A stretch of 64,000 nucleotides of DNA, taken from the NCBI RefSeq assembly GCF_026340655.1, contig NZ_JAPEOZ010000001.1, forward strand, positions 4,278,001-4,342,000. The letters run 5' to 3'. Both the position numbers and the translations under genes were made by a program. Origin of the DNA: Streptomyces sp. NBC_01275. Lineage in GTDB: Bacteria; Actinomycetota; Actinomycetes; Streptomycetales; Streptomycetaceae. Positions 17,034-25,131 of the stretch are shown here, piece by piece (positions within the stretch are counted from its first letter, which is position 1; each line of letters opens with the position of its first letter). The notes beneath the pieces were generated by a model that worked only from the letters and a program-made list of their open reading frames with translations, was not told the DNA's origin and ran no database searches.

Positions 17034-18236
17034 CTACTTGTCGAAGTCCAGGTCCAGCATGCGGATCGCGTTGCCCCGCATCAGCTTGTAGACCGTCTCG
17101 TCGTCGAGGCCCTTGACGTGGTCGAGGGCGACCTCCTTGGTGTGCGGGAAGGTCGAGTCGACGTGCGGGTAGTCGGTTTCGAACGTGGCGTTGTCGCGAC
17201 CGACCACGTCCAACGAGGCGACCCCGTGCTTGTCGCGGAAGAAGCAGCAGAACATCTGCCGGTAGTAGTACGTCGACGGCGGCTCGGGGATCAGGTCGCG
17301 GACCCCGCCCCACGCGCGGTGCTCCTCCCAGACGTCGTCGGCGCGCTCCAGGGCGTACGGGATCCAGCCCATCTGCCCTTCGGAGTAGGCGAGTTTGAGG
17401 CGCGGGAACCTGACCAGGATGCCGCTGAAGAGGAAGTCCATCATCGAGGCCATCGCATTGTTGAACGAGAGCGACGCCTGGACGGCGGGCGGCGCGTCCG
17501 GCGACGCGGCCGGCATCTGCGAGCTGCTGCCGATGTGCATGTTGACGACCGTCCCGGTCTCCTCGCACGCCGCGAAGAACGGGTCCCAGTACCCGGAGTG
17601 GATGGACGGCAGCCCGAGGTGGGTGGGGATCTCGGAGAAGGTCACCGCGCGCACCCCGCGGGCCGCGTTGCGCCGGATCTCCGCGACCGCCAGTCCGATG
17701 TCCCACAGCGGGATCAGGCACAGCGGGATCAGCCGTCCCCCGCTGTCCCCGCACCACTCCTCGACCATCCAGTCGTTGTAGGCGCGCACACAGGCCAGCG
17801 CGACCTCCTTGTCGTGCGCCTCGGCGAAGGTCTGCCCGCAGAACCGCGGAAACGACGGGAAGCAGAGGGACGCCTCGACGTGGTTGAGGTCCATGTCCGC
17901 GAGCCGTGCCACGGGGTCCCAGCAGCCGCGCCGCATCTCCTCCCGGGTGATCCCCTCCAGCGTCATCTCGTCGCGGTCGAAGCCGACGGCGGCGATGTTG
18001 CGCTTGTACGGGAACTTCAGGTCCTCGTAGATCCACCAGTCGGTGGGCTGGCCGTCCGGGTCCATCGTGATCTGGTACTTGCCGGCGACGTAGGCGAGCT
18101 CGCCGATCCCGGCGGTGAGGGCCTGCGGACCCCGGTCCCGGTACTTCTGCGGCAGCCAGGTCGAGAAGAGGTGCGCGGGCTCGATCACATGGTCGTCGAC
18201 GCTGATGATGCGGGGCAGGTCGCTCGTGTCCGTCAT
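17034..18236 (-). CDS. Amidohydrolase family protein (amidohydrolase_2, ACMSD-like)
   Basis: 400 residues from the ATG at 18236, with GGAGGGG just upstream; the longer frame to 18338 is rejected because it would run through the operator. Visible motifs are ISVDDHVIEP at the N-terminus, VNMHIGSSS mid-protein and ETDYPHVDSTFP near the C-terminus, which supply the expected His/Asp metal ligands of the TIM-barrel family. Members decarboxylate or hydrolyse aromatic and cyclic substrates. First gene of the minus operon with the two acyl-CoA dehydrogenases, divergent from the ligase. Two palindromes lie in the shared promoter region. Confidence 0.88.
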   Translation of the reverse strand: MTDTSDLPRIISVDDHVIEPAHLFSTWLPQKYRDRGPQALTAGIGELAYVAGKYQITMDPDGQPTDWWIYEDLKFPYKRNIAAVGFDRDEMTLEGITREEMRRGCWDPVARLADMDLNHVEASLCFPSFPRFCGQTFAEAHDKEVALACVRAYNDWMVEEWCGDSGGRLIPLCLIPLWDIGLAVAEIRRNAARGVRAVTFSEIPTHLGLPSIHSGYWDPFFAACEETGTVVNMHIGSSSQMPAASPDAPPAVQASLSFNNAMASMMDFLFSGILVRFPRLKLAYSEGQMGWIPYALERADDVWEEHRAWGGVRDLIPEPPSTYYYRQMFCCFFRDKHGVASLDVVGRDNATFETDYPHVDSTFPHTKEVALDHVKGLDDETVYKLMRGNAIRMLDLDFDK

Positions 18237-18277
18237 GGGTCCCCTCCGCCTGGCGCGTACGCCGTTCCGACGATTTA

Positions 18278-18294
18278 TCTGATGGACCGTCAGA
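18278..18294. promoter_or_regulatory. Palindromic operator, TCTGACGGNCCGTCAGA type
   Basis: Reads TCTGATGGACCGTCAGA, 42 bases upstream of the amidohydrolase start. Near-perfect dyad matching the other three sites. Confidence 0.65.
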
Positions 18295-18366
18295 TTCAGT
18301 CTCCCCAGCAGGCTAGTCCGCGACCCCTGGACCGACAAGGCGACCGGCCCTACGCTCTGCCCACGA

Positions 18367-18383
18367 TCTGACTATCCGTCAGT
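18367..18383. promoter_or_regulatory. Palindromic operator, TCTGACGGNCCGTCAGA type
   Basis: Reads TCTGACTATCCGTCAGT, 28 bases before the ligase GTG. It is the weakest of the four matches (two arm mismatches) but keeps the spacing, and TTCAGTCAG follows as a further half-site. Confidence 0.55.
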
Positions 18384-18411
18384 TTCAGTCAGCTACCGGC
18401 AGGGGGCCGCC

Positions 18412-19947
18412 GTGAACGACACCGCACACGCCGCTCCGGGCTCCGCACACGCCCTGGACTCCGCCCGCACCCTCTGGGATCTGCTCGCCCGTCGCGCCGC
18501 CCTCTCCCCCGACCGCCCGGTCCTCCTCCAGGACGACCGCTCCCTGACCTTCGGGGAACTCCACGACCGCGCCGAACGGGTCGCGGCCGGGCTGCACGAC
18601 CTCGGCGTACGCCCCGGCACGGTCGTCGCCTGGCAGCTCCCCACCCGCCTGGAGACAGCCGTCCTGTCCTTCGCCCTGACCCGCCTGGGCGCGGTGCAGT
18701 CGCCCGTCATCCCCTTCTACCGGGACCGCGAGGTCGGCTTCGCCCTGCGCGAGTCCAAGGCGGAGTTCTTCGCGGTACCCGGCGTGTGGCGCGGCTTCGA
18801 CTACGGCGACATGGCCCGCCGACTGGGCGCGAAGGGCGTCTTCGAGGCGTACGACGATCTGCCCGACGGCGATCCGGCGGTACTGCCCGCCCCGCCCGCC
18901 GAGGGCGAGTCGGTCCGCTGGATCTACTGGACCTCGGGCACGACCTCCGACCCCAAGGGCGTCCTGCACACCGACCGCTCCCTGATCGCGGGCGGCTCCT
19001 GCCTCGCCCACGCGCTGCACCTCTCGGAGCACGACGTGGGCTCGATGGCCTTCCCCTACGCCCATATCGCCGGCCCCGACTACACGGTGATGCTGTTGCT
19101 GTACGGCTTTCCCGCGGTGATGTTCGAGCAGTTCGCGCTGCCGGACGCGCTGGAGGGATACCGGCGGCACGGGGTGACGGTGGCGGGCGGGTCCACGGCG
19201 TTCTACTCGATGTTCCTCGTGGAACAACGGAAACAGCCGGGCGTCCCGGTGATCCCCTCGCTACGGCTGCTGGCCGGCGGCGGCGCGCCGAAACCGCCCG
19301 AGGTGTACCACGCCGTCGTCCGCGAGATGGGCGTGCAGCTCACCCACGGGTACGGGATGACCGAGGTGCCGATGATCACCATGGGCTCGCCGGACGACAC
19401 CGTGGAGAACCTCGCGACGACGGAGGGACGGCCGCCCGAGGGCATGGAGATACGAGTGGTGGACGGCGAGGTGCGGCTGCGCGGGGAGGCGGTGTGCCGG
19501 GGCTATCTCGACCCCGCCCAGACCGCGGCGGCCTTCGACGAGGAGGGGTTCCTGCGCACCGGCGATCTGGGGCTGCTGACGGGCAGCGGGCATCTGGTGC
19601 TCACCGGGCGGCTGAAGGACGTGATCATCCGCAAGGGCGAGAACGTCTCCGCGAAGGAGATCGAGGACCTGCTGGCCGCCCACCCGGTCGTCGGAGACGT
19701 GGCGGTGATCGGCCTGCCCGACGCCGAGCGCGGGGAACGGGTCTGCGCGGTGATAGAGCGGACCCCGGGAGCGGAGACCGCCGAGTTGACCCTGGCGGCG
19801 CTGACCTCGTACCTGCGCGCGCAGGGCCTTTCGGTGCACAAGCTCCCGGAACAGCTGGAGGTGGTGGACGCCCTCCCCCGCAACGAGACGCTGCGGAAAG
19901 TGCTCAAGTACAAGCTGCGGGAGCGGTTCTCGGGGGCGGGCGGGTGA
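18412..19947 (+). CDS. AMP-forming acyl-CoA synthetase/ligase
   Basis: 511 residues; the GTG at 18412 follows GGCAGGGGG. The ANL-superfamily motifs are complete: WIYWTSGTTSDPKGVLHT (P-loop), THGYGMTEVPM, and the C-terminal GDLGLLTGSGHLVLTGRLKD with the late catalytic Lys in RNETLRKVLKYKL. It resembles cyclohexanecarboxylate/medium-chain acid CoA ligases. It activates a free acid to its CoA thioester and is probably the entry step for the dehydrogenases on the opposite strand, with which it shares a bidirectional promoter region bearing two operators. Confidence 0.9.
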   Translation: MNDTAHAAPGSAHALDSARTLWDLLARRAALSPDRPVLLQDDRSLTFGELHDRAERVAAGLHDLGVRPGTVVAWQLPTRLETAVLSFALTRLGAVQSPVIPFYRDREVGFALRESKAEFFAVPGVWRGFDYGDMARRLGAKGVFEAYDDLPDGDPAVLPAPPAEGESVRWIYWTSGTTSDPKGVLHTDRSLIAGGSCLAHALHLSEHDVGSMAFPYAHIAGPDYTVMLLLYGFPAVMFEQFALPDALEGYRRHGVTVAGGSTAFYSMFLVEQRKQPGVPVIPSLRLLAGGGAPKPPEVYHAVVREMGVQLTHGYGMTEVPMITMGSPDDTVENLATTEGRPPEGMEIRVVDGEVRLRGEAVCRGYLDPAQTAAAFDEEGFLRTGDLGLLTGSGHLVLTGRLKDVIIRKGENVSAKEIEDLLAAHPVVGDVAVIGLPDAERGERVCAVIERTPGAETAELTLAALTSYLRAQGLSVHKLPEQLEVVDALPRNETLRKVLKYKLRERFSGAGG

Positions 19948-19981
19948 CCGGGAGGGGTCACCGCGACGCGGGCGGCGGCTA

Positions 19982-20494
19982 CTACTCGGGGACCGTGAAG
20001 TAGCGGGCGAAGGCGGGAACGGTCTCCGCCTCGCCGACCTTGCCGTCCGCGTCGGCGTCGAGGGCGGCGGCGCTCGCGCGGGCGATGTCCTCCGGGACGC
20101 CCAGGGCCTTCAGCACGCGCGCGGCGTCCTCGACCGTGGCCCGGCCGTCCCCGTCGGCGTCCGCGACGGCGAGGGCCGCGTGCAGGAAGGGGCGGGCGAT
20201 CTCGGCGAAGCGCTCGGGGCTGTCGTGCAGGCGCTTGACCGCGCCGCCCACGAACTCGTCCCGGCTGATGCGCTGGTCGCCGTCCCGGTCCGCGATGCCC
20301 GCCATGCCCTGCCAGAAGGCCTCCGCGCCCGCGTACAGGGCCTGTCCCTTGTCGGACCTGGCCGCCGTGCCGAACTCGGCGAGCAGCGCCTTGGCCGCCG
20401 CGTCGAAGTCCGCCCGGTCGATGTAACCGTTGCCGTCCTGGTCGAAGAGGGCGAAACGGCCGGCGATCCTGCGCTCGTACTCGCTGCTGACCAT
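19982..20494 (-). CDS. EF-hand calcium-binding protein (calerythrin-like)
   Basis: 170 residues with four EF-hand loops: DQDGNGYIDRADF, DRDGDQRISRDEF, DADGDGRATVEDA and DADADGKVGEAET. Loops 1 and 2 have the full set of acidic ligands with Phe after the last position. In loops 3 and 4 the final Glu/Asp sits in EDA or EAET, so affinity may differ. It matches the sarcoplasmic calcium-binding/calerythrin group and is close to the Cab proteins of Streptomyces. Cytosolic, no signal peptide; probably a Ca2+ buffer or sensor. Monocistronic by spacing. Confidence 0.9.
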   Translation of the reverse strand: MVSSEYERRIAGRFALFDQDGNGYIDRADFDAAAKALLAEFGTAARSDKGQALYAGAEAFWQGMAGIADRDGDQRISRDEFVGGAVKRLHDSPERFAEIARPFLHAALAVADADGDGRATVEDAARVLKALGVPEDIARASAAALDADADGKVGEAETVPAFARYFTVPE

Positions 20495-20721
20495 GTCTTC
20501 TCGGGCCGCCTTACGTCGTCACGTGGGGGTGTCTCCGACTCGGAGCGTACGACGCCGGGGACCCTCCGGCGGCGGGAAAGCGACGGCTGTGCCATGACTG
20601 GGGGAATTTCGGGACAACGGCGTGAAACGGCAACGGCGGGAAACGGCGCAGGAAACGGCAACGGCACGCTCCGCTCTGCCGCCGAACCGGCCCGGCCCCA
20701 CGCCCGGCCCCACGCCCAGCC

Positions 20722-21096
20722 CTACGCCGAGAGCGGTTCCGTCCCGTCCTCCACCGCGTCCGCGAGCTCGCCGTAGACGTCGAAGAGCCGGCGGACTCCC
20801 AGCGCGCCCAGGACCCGGTTGACGTGGGAGCCCTCGGCGGCTCCCCGCGCGGGCAGGATCAGCCGCAGCCGGCCCCGGCAGGAGCGCATGAGACGGCGGG
20901 AGGCGATGAGGACGCCGACGCCGCTGGAGTCGCAGAAATACACCTCGGAGAGGTCCAGCACGAGACTGTGGCGGCCCTCGGCCACCGCGTCGTGCACCCG
21001 CTGACGCAGCACCGGCGACGTCACCAGGTCCAGCTCGCCCGACACCTGGAGCACGGCCCATCCGCCCCGCTCGCCGCCGGTCACTTTGAAGGCCAC
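20722..21096 (-). CDS. STAS-domain anti-sigma factor antagonist
   Basis: About 124 residues from the GTG at 21096, which has AAAGG seven bases upstream; the frame remains open to 21228 but the extra N-terminus is Arg-rich and unlike the family. The STAS fold is clear: GWAVLQVSGELDLVTSPVLR, then VLDLSEVYFCDSSGVGVLIA, where the Ser of DSSGV is the expected phosphorylation site. Antagonists of this type free a sigma factor by binding its HATPase anti-sigma factor. A HATPase protein lies at 13708 and a sigma factor at 21455, but direct partnership is only a guess. Confidence 0.88.
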   Translation of the reverse strand: MAFKVTGGERGGWAVLQVSGELDLVTSPVLRQRVHDAVAEGRHSLVLDLSEVYFCDSSGVGVLIASRRLMRSCRGRLRLILPARGAAEGSHVNRVLGALGVRRLFDVYGELADAVEDGTEPLSA

Positions 21097-21454
21097 GACC
21101 ACGCCTTTCGCTCGCTGTAATCGGAAGCTGTCCCTTCGCTTCCTTGCAGCGCGGCTGCCCAGCGGCCGTGCCCCGAAACACCGAGCGGAAAACAGAAACC
21201 GGGCGAAAGAGGCTTGTTCTCGCCACATCCAGTCCTGTTCGATCTCTATTGGAAGGAAAAAGATCGGACATGATCAGGCTTGACCGTGAGGCGGTCGGGT
21301 ACGCGCAGGCCATTACCACCCCGCCCCGAGCGAGGGGCGCACATTGGAACAAAGGGGCGTGCGGTGTCGGACGTGCCGACTACATTCGAGGTGACGGTGG
21401 ACGCACGCTGGACGCAGGCACGGGCAGCAGCACGAACACGGGTGAGGGGGCCGC

Positions 21455-22036
21455 ATGACGACGAAGGACGCACCGCCCCGCTGGGACCGCAAGATGCAGC
21501 AGCGACTCGCGCGCGGTGAGGCGGCCGCCCTCGGCGAGCTCTATGACCGGTTCGCTTCGCTCGTGCACGGACTCGCCCACCGCGTGCTCGGAGACGAGCG
21601 GGCCGCCGACGGCGTCACCCGCGAGGTCTTCGCCCACCTCTGGGAACACCCCGACGCCTACGACCCCCAGCAGGGCCCGCTGCGCACCTGGGTCGCCGCC
21701 TTGACCAACCGCCTCGCCGTGCAGCGACTGCGCGCCACCGAGACCGCCGCGCTGGCCGAGGCCGGCCAGGGCTCCACCGAGGAGCTGGAGCGCAGGGTCC
21801 GGCACGCCTCGGTGGCCGCCCGCGCCGACTACATCGTCCAGGCCATGCCGGCCCCGCTGCGCGCCGCCCTGGAGCTGGCCTACTTCCAGCGCCGCGACTA
21901 CCGCCAGACCGCCGCCGACCTCGGCGTCACCGAGGACGAGGCCCGCCGCCGACTCCGCCTCGGCCTGCAACTGCTCTCCACAGCCCACGACGCCACGGCA
22001 CCAGGAGCACCGCCCGGTTACGGGGGTGCGGCATGA
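21455..22036 (+). CDS. RNA polymerase sigma factor, ECF type (sigma-70 family)
   Basis: 193 residues; GTGAGGGGG lies just before the ATG. Region 2 is seen in LGELYDRFASLVHGLAHRVLG and REVFAHLWEHPDAYDPQQG, region 4 in LELAYFQRRDYRQTAADLGV followed by EDEARRRLRLGLQLL, a helix-turn-helix for -35 recognition. The stop overlaps the start of the anti-sigma gene by four bases (ATGA), the classic arrangement for a sigma factor and its anti-sigma factor. The C-terminal 20 residues are Ala/Gly/Pro-rich. Activity is probably held by the downstream protein. Confidence 0.9.
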   Translation: MTTKDAPPRWDRKMQQRLARGEAAALGELYDRFASLVHGLAHRVLGDERAADGVTREVFAHLWEHPDAYDPQQGPLRTWVAALTNRLAVQRLRATETAALAEAGQGSTEELERRVRHASVAARADYIVQAMPAPLRAALELAYFQRRDYRQTAADLGVTEDEARRRLRLGLQLLSTAHDATAPGAPPGYGGAA

Positions 22037-23499
22037 GCGACGCGGACGACTTCAAGCCGTACGACGACGGCGAGGACGACGCCAACGGCGACCACGACAA
22101 GGAGTTCGACAAGGACTACGACAGGGAGAGCGACAGGGACTTCGACAGGGAGAGCGACGAGAAGAGCGACGAAAGCCACGAGGGCACACCTCCGTCCCCG
22201 TCCCTTTCGCCGGATCCGTCCTCGCCCCCTGAGCCCGCCTCCCCCCGCCCGCCCCGCATCCCCCTCCCCCGCGCCTCCGTCGAGGACACCGGGCTGCCGT
22301 TGCCCGCGCTGGAGGGGCTCGTCGGCCCCGAACCGCTGCGGCTCGAGCACCCGGTGCTGAAGTCGCTGCTGGGCGCGTGGGCGCTGGCGGCCTGCTCGGC
22401 GGAGGAGACGGCGGCCGTGGAGGAGCACCTCGGCGACTGCGGGTCCTGCGCGGACGAGGCACGGCGGCTGCGCGAGGCCGTAGGTCTGCTCCAGCGTCCG
22501 GAGAGCCTCGACCTCGACCCCGGCCTGCGCACCCGCGTCCTGGAAAGCTGCCTGGACCGACGCCCGCCCCGCATCCCGGTGCCCGCCTGGGCGGCGTCGT
22601 ACGACGCCGAGACCGCGCGGCTGGACGCCCTGCTCCAGGACTTCGGGGACGCGGAGTGGCACGCGCCCGTGCGGTTGCGCTGGTTCCACGAGGAGGGCGA
22701 GACGACCCGTCGTACCACCGTCGCCGGAGTCATCGCGCACCTGCTGGCCGTGGACGGACTGGTGGCCTTGGCACTGGGCCTGGAGGACCCCCTGGCCGCG
22801 GGCTCGGGCTCGGGCTCGGGCGGAGGCGAGGGCAGACAGGGCGGCGAGAAGAAGTCGGCCGTCCTCGCCCCCGCCGGCCGCACGGAGGCGTTCTGGGAGG
22901 CCTCCCACTTCCCGCACACCCGCTCCGTGCGCACCCCTTGGCGCGAGCAGACCCACGCCCTCGTGCGCACGGTCTCCTTCACCGGCGGGGGAAGCCCGGG
23001 CACCACGCCGATCTCGTACGGCGACTTCGAACTGCCCCTGCGCGACGCGATGCTGGACCGGGCCTTCGAGTGCTGGGTGCACGCCGAGGACATCGCGGAG
23101 GCGGTCGACTACCCCTACACCCCGCCCGCGCCGCGCCATCTCCACGGCATGATCGACCTGGCCGCGCGCATGCTCCCGGACGCGCTCGCCGCCCGCCGAC
23201 GCGCGGGCCTCGCGTCCCCGACCCGCGCCCGCCACCTGGTGACCGCCGGCCGCCCCGGCCGCAGCCTCCGGCTGGAGATCGAGGGCGACGGCGGCGGCGA
23301 GTGGCTGATCCCCCTCGACTCACCGGGCGCGATGGGCTCCGCCGACCACGAGGTGGCCCATGTGGCCCTGGACGACGTGGAGTTCTGCCGCCTCGCCGCC
23401 GGCCACATCCCCCCGGAGGAGGCGGCGGCGGGCCAACTGGGCGACCGGGAGGCCATCAGGGACGTCCTGTTCGCGGCTGCGTCGCTGAGCCGGATGTAA
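22033..23499 (+). CDS. Zinc-finger anti-sigma factor fused to an MDMPI-like domain
   Basis: 488 residues, translationally coupled to the ECF sigma factor. Residues 1-50 are extremely acidic and repetitive (DKEFDKDYDRESDRDF). Residues about 110-155 hold a zf-HC2-type motif (ACSAEETAAVEEHLGDCGSC), the normal sigma-binding domain. Residues about 190-480 resemble the mycothiol-dependent maleylpyruvate isomerase/DinB fold (WFHEEGETTRRTTVAGVIAH and CWVHAEDIAEAVDY with possible metal-binding His). No membrane span is seen, so this is a soluble anti-sigma factor; a thiol- or metal-sensing role for the C-terminal domain is inference. Confidence 0.85.
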   Translation: MSDADDFKPYDDGEDDANGDHDKEFDKDYDRESDRDFDRESDEKSDESHEGTPPSPSLSPDPSSPPEPASPRPPRIPLPRASVEDTGLPLPALEGLVGPEPLRLEHPVLKSLLGAWALAACSAEETAAVEEHLGDCGSCADEARRLREAVGLLQRPESLDLDPGLRTRVLESCLDRRPPRIPVPAWAASYDAETARLDALLQDFGDAEWHAPVRLRWFHEEGETTRRTTVAGVIAHLLAVDGLVALALGLEDPLAAGSGSGSGGGEGRQGGEKKSAVLAPAGRTEAFWEASHFPHTRSVRTPWREQTHALVRTVSFTGGGSPGTTPISYGDFELPLRDAMLDRAFECWVHAEDIAEAVDYPYTPPAPRHLHGMIDLAARMLPDALAARRRAGLASPTRARHLVTAGRPGRSLRLEIEGDGGGEWLIPLDSPGAMGSADHEVAHVALDDVEFCRLAAGHIPPEEAAAGQLGDREAIRDVLFAAASLSRM

Positions 23500-23527
23500 A
23501 GGAAGGCGCGGGGGCAGCCCTGGGAAT

Positions 23528-24430
23528 CTAGGCGAAGACGACCGTCCGTCGGCCGTTCAGCAGGATCCTGCGTTCCGCGTGCCACTTCACGGCGCGGGCC
23601 AGGGCCTGGCATTCCACGTCGCGGCCGATGGCGACCAGCTGGTCGGGGGTGACGCCGTGGCCGACTCGTTCGACCTCCTGCTCGATGATCGGACCCTCGT
23701 CGAGGTCGGCCGTCACATAGTGCGCCGTCGCGCCGATCAGCTTCACGCCTCGGGCGTGCGCCTGGTGGTACGGCTTCGCGCCCTTGAAGCTCGGCAGGAA
23801 GGAGTGGTGGATGTTGATGATCCGGCCGCTGAGCTGCTTGCACAGGTCGTCGGAGAGGACCTGCATGTAGCGGGCCAGGACGACCAGTTCGACGTCCTTC
23901 TCGCGGACCAGCTCCAGCAGCCGCGCCTCGGCCTGCGCCTTCGTGTCCCTCGTCACCGGAATGTGGTGGAAGGGGATGTCGTACGAGCCCACCAGCTCGG
24001 CGAAGTCGGTGTGGTTGGACACCACGGCCGCGATCTCCACCGGCAGCGCGCCGATGCTGGCCCGGAACAGCAGGTCGTTCAGGCAGTGGCCGAACTTGCT
24101 GACCATCAGGACGATGCGCATCTTCTCGTCGGCCCGGTTGAGCTGCCAGTCCATGTGGAAGGAGTCGCCGATCGCCGCGAAGCTCGCCCGCAGCTTGTCC
24201 ACGGTCACCGGCGACTCCGCCGAGAAGTGGACGCGCATGAAGAACAGACCCGTGTCGTGGTCGCCGAACTGCTGACTGTCCTCGATGTTGCAGCCGGTCA
24301 TGAAGAGGTAGCTCGACACGGCGTGCACGATGCCCTGCTTGTCGGGGCAGGCGAGCGTGAGGACGTACTGGTCGGCCTGCGCGCCCTGGTCGGCGGGGCT
24401 CGCGGCGGCTCGGGTGGACTGCTCGTTCAT
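23528..24430 (-). CDS. purU: Formyltetrahydrofolate deformylase
   Basis: 300 residues with an N-terminal ACT domain (VLTLACPDKQGIVHAVSSYL) and a C-terminal formyltransferase-like domain (IVLMVSKFGHCLNDLLFR, then INIHHSFLPSFKGAKPYHQA). The catalytic Asn/His/Asp set of the PurU/PurN fold fits INIHHSFLP and ATAHYVTADLDEGPI. The enzyme hydrolyses 10-formyl-THF to formate and THF, balancing the one-carbon pool. It starts 13 bases... no clear Shine-Dalgarno sequence precedes the ATG at 24430. It is downstream of a hypothetical gene on the same strand. Confidence 0.95.
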   Translation of the reverse strand: MNEQSTRAAASPADQGAQADQYVLTLACPDKQGIVHAVSSYLFMTGCNIEDSQQFGDHDTGLFFMRVHFSAESPVTVDKLRASFAAIGDSFHMDWQLNRADEKMRIVLMVSKFGHCLNDLLFRASIGALPVEIAAVVSNHTDFAELVGSYDIPFHHIPVTRDTKAQAEARLLELVREKDVELVVLARYMQVLSDDLCKQLSGRIINIHHSFLPSFKGAKPYHQAHARGVKLIGATAHYVTADLDEGPIIEQEVERVGHGVTPDQLVAIGRDVECQALARAVKWHAERRILLNGRRTVVFA

Positions 24431-24471
24431 GCGGGAAAGGGTCTCATGTCCGCACCGGCCGAGCGGAACGC

Positions 24472-24528
24472 CGTCCGCTACGCGGACCGGGTCGGCCCAC
24501 GTCAGGCGTCCGCTACGCGGAACGGGTC
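24472..24528. repeat. Two 22-bp direct repeats spanning a stop codon
   Basis: CGTCCGCTACGCGGA plus CCGGGTC or ACGGGTC occurs at 24472-24493 and 24507-24528 with one mismatch and a 35-base period. The second copy contains the stop codon of the minus-strand gene at 24513, so the downstream copy repeats its last codons and stop. Confidence 0.85.
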
Positions 24529-24959
24529 ATGATCCGCAGGACTTCGAGGGTCCGGGGCGGTGCGTCCGGGTCGTCGCCGTCGGCCGCCGCCATCCGCACG
24601 TGCGCGTCGCGCGCCGCCCGTACGGCGTCCGGCCAGCCCTGGTGGTCGACGTACGCGGAGACGGGCGCGTCCGGGCCGACCTGGTGCATGATCCGCAGCA
24701 CGCGCAGCACGGCGGTGTCGACGAGCGCCGCCTCCTGCGAGTCGCGGAAGATCGTGCCGACGTACTTCTCGGCGGACCAGTTGTCCAGCCAGGTGTCCTC
24801 GACCAGGCGGTACACGGCGTCGGTGACGTCCCCGTAGCCGTCGACGCCGGCCAGCCAGACGTTCTGCTGGAACACCGGGTCGGAGAGCATGTGCAGCGCG
24901 GAGCGCACATTGCTGCGCCAGCGCCACCACGGCATGTCGTTGAGTGGCATGCCGCCCAT
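24513..24959 (-). CDS. Hypothetical protein, conserved-looking
   Basis: About 148 residues from the ATG at 24959 (alternatives at 24950 and GTG at 25013; none has a good ribosome-binding site). It begins MGGMPLNDMPWWRWRSNVR and is soluble, with Trp-rich N-terminal and helical segments (ALVDTAVLRVLRIMHQVGP). No signal peptide or known motif. The composition and codon use indicate a genuine gene. Located between purU (same strand, downstream) and a divergent solute-binding lipoprotein gene. Its stop codon sits inside a 22-bp direct repeat. Confidence 0.65.
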   Translation of the reverse strand: MGGMPLNDMPWWRWRSNVRSALHMLSDPVFQQNVWLAGVDGYGDVTDAVYRLVEDTWLDNWSAEKYVGTIFRDSQEAALVDTAVLRVLRIMHQVGPDAPVSAYVDHQGWPDAVRAARDAHVRMAAADGDDPDAPPRTLEVLRIMTRSA

Positions 24960-25131
24960 GGTGAACGAGCGACCGCCGCGACGGGAAGAGTTCTCCGAAC
25001 CTTGCACGGTCACCGATCGTACGTTTCGCCGCTGCCGCGGCCGCACTCGCCCCGGCAATTCACCTTGCCGTCACTCGCCGTTGAACGCGAGTCACTCCCA
25101 GGTTGGCTATGTGACGGAATCGTGCGTGTCC

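Noticed and set aside
21363..21519. Short plus-strand frame (GTG, AAAGGGG upstream) overlapping the start of the sigma factor gene
   Set aside because: It runs out of frame into the sigma gene, has no known similarity, and ends in Arg/Ala-rich shadow-like sequence.
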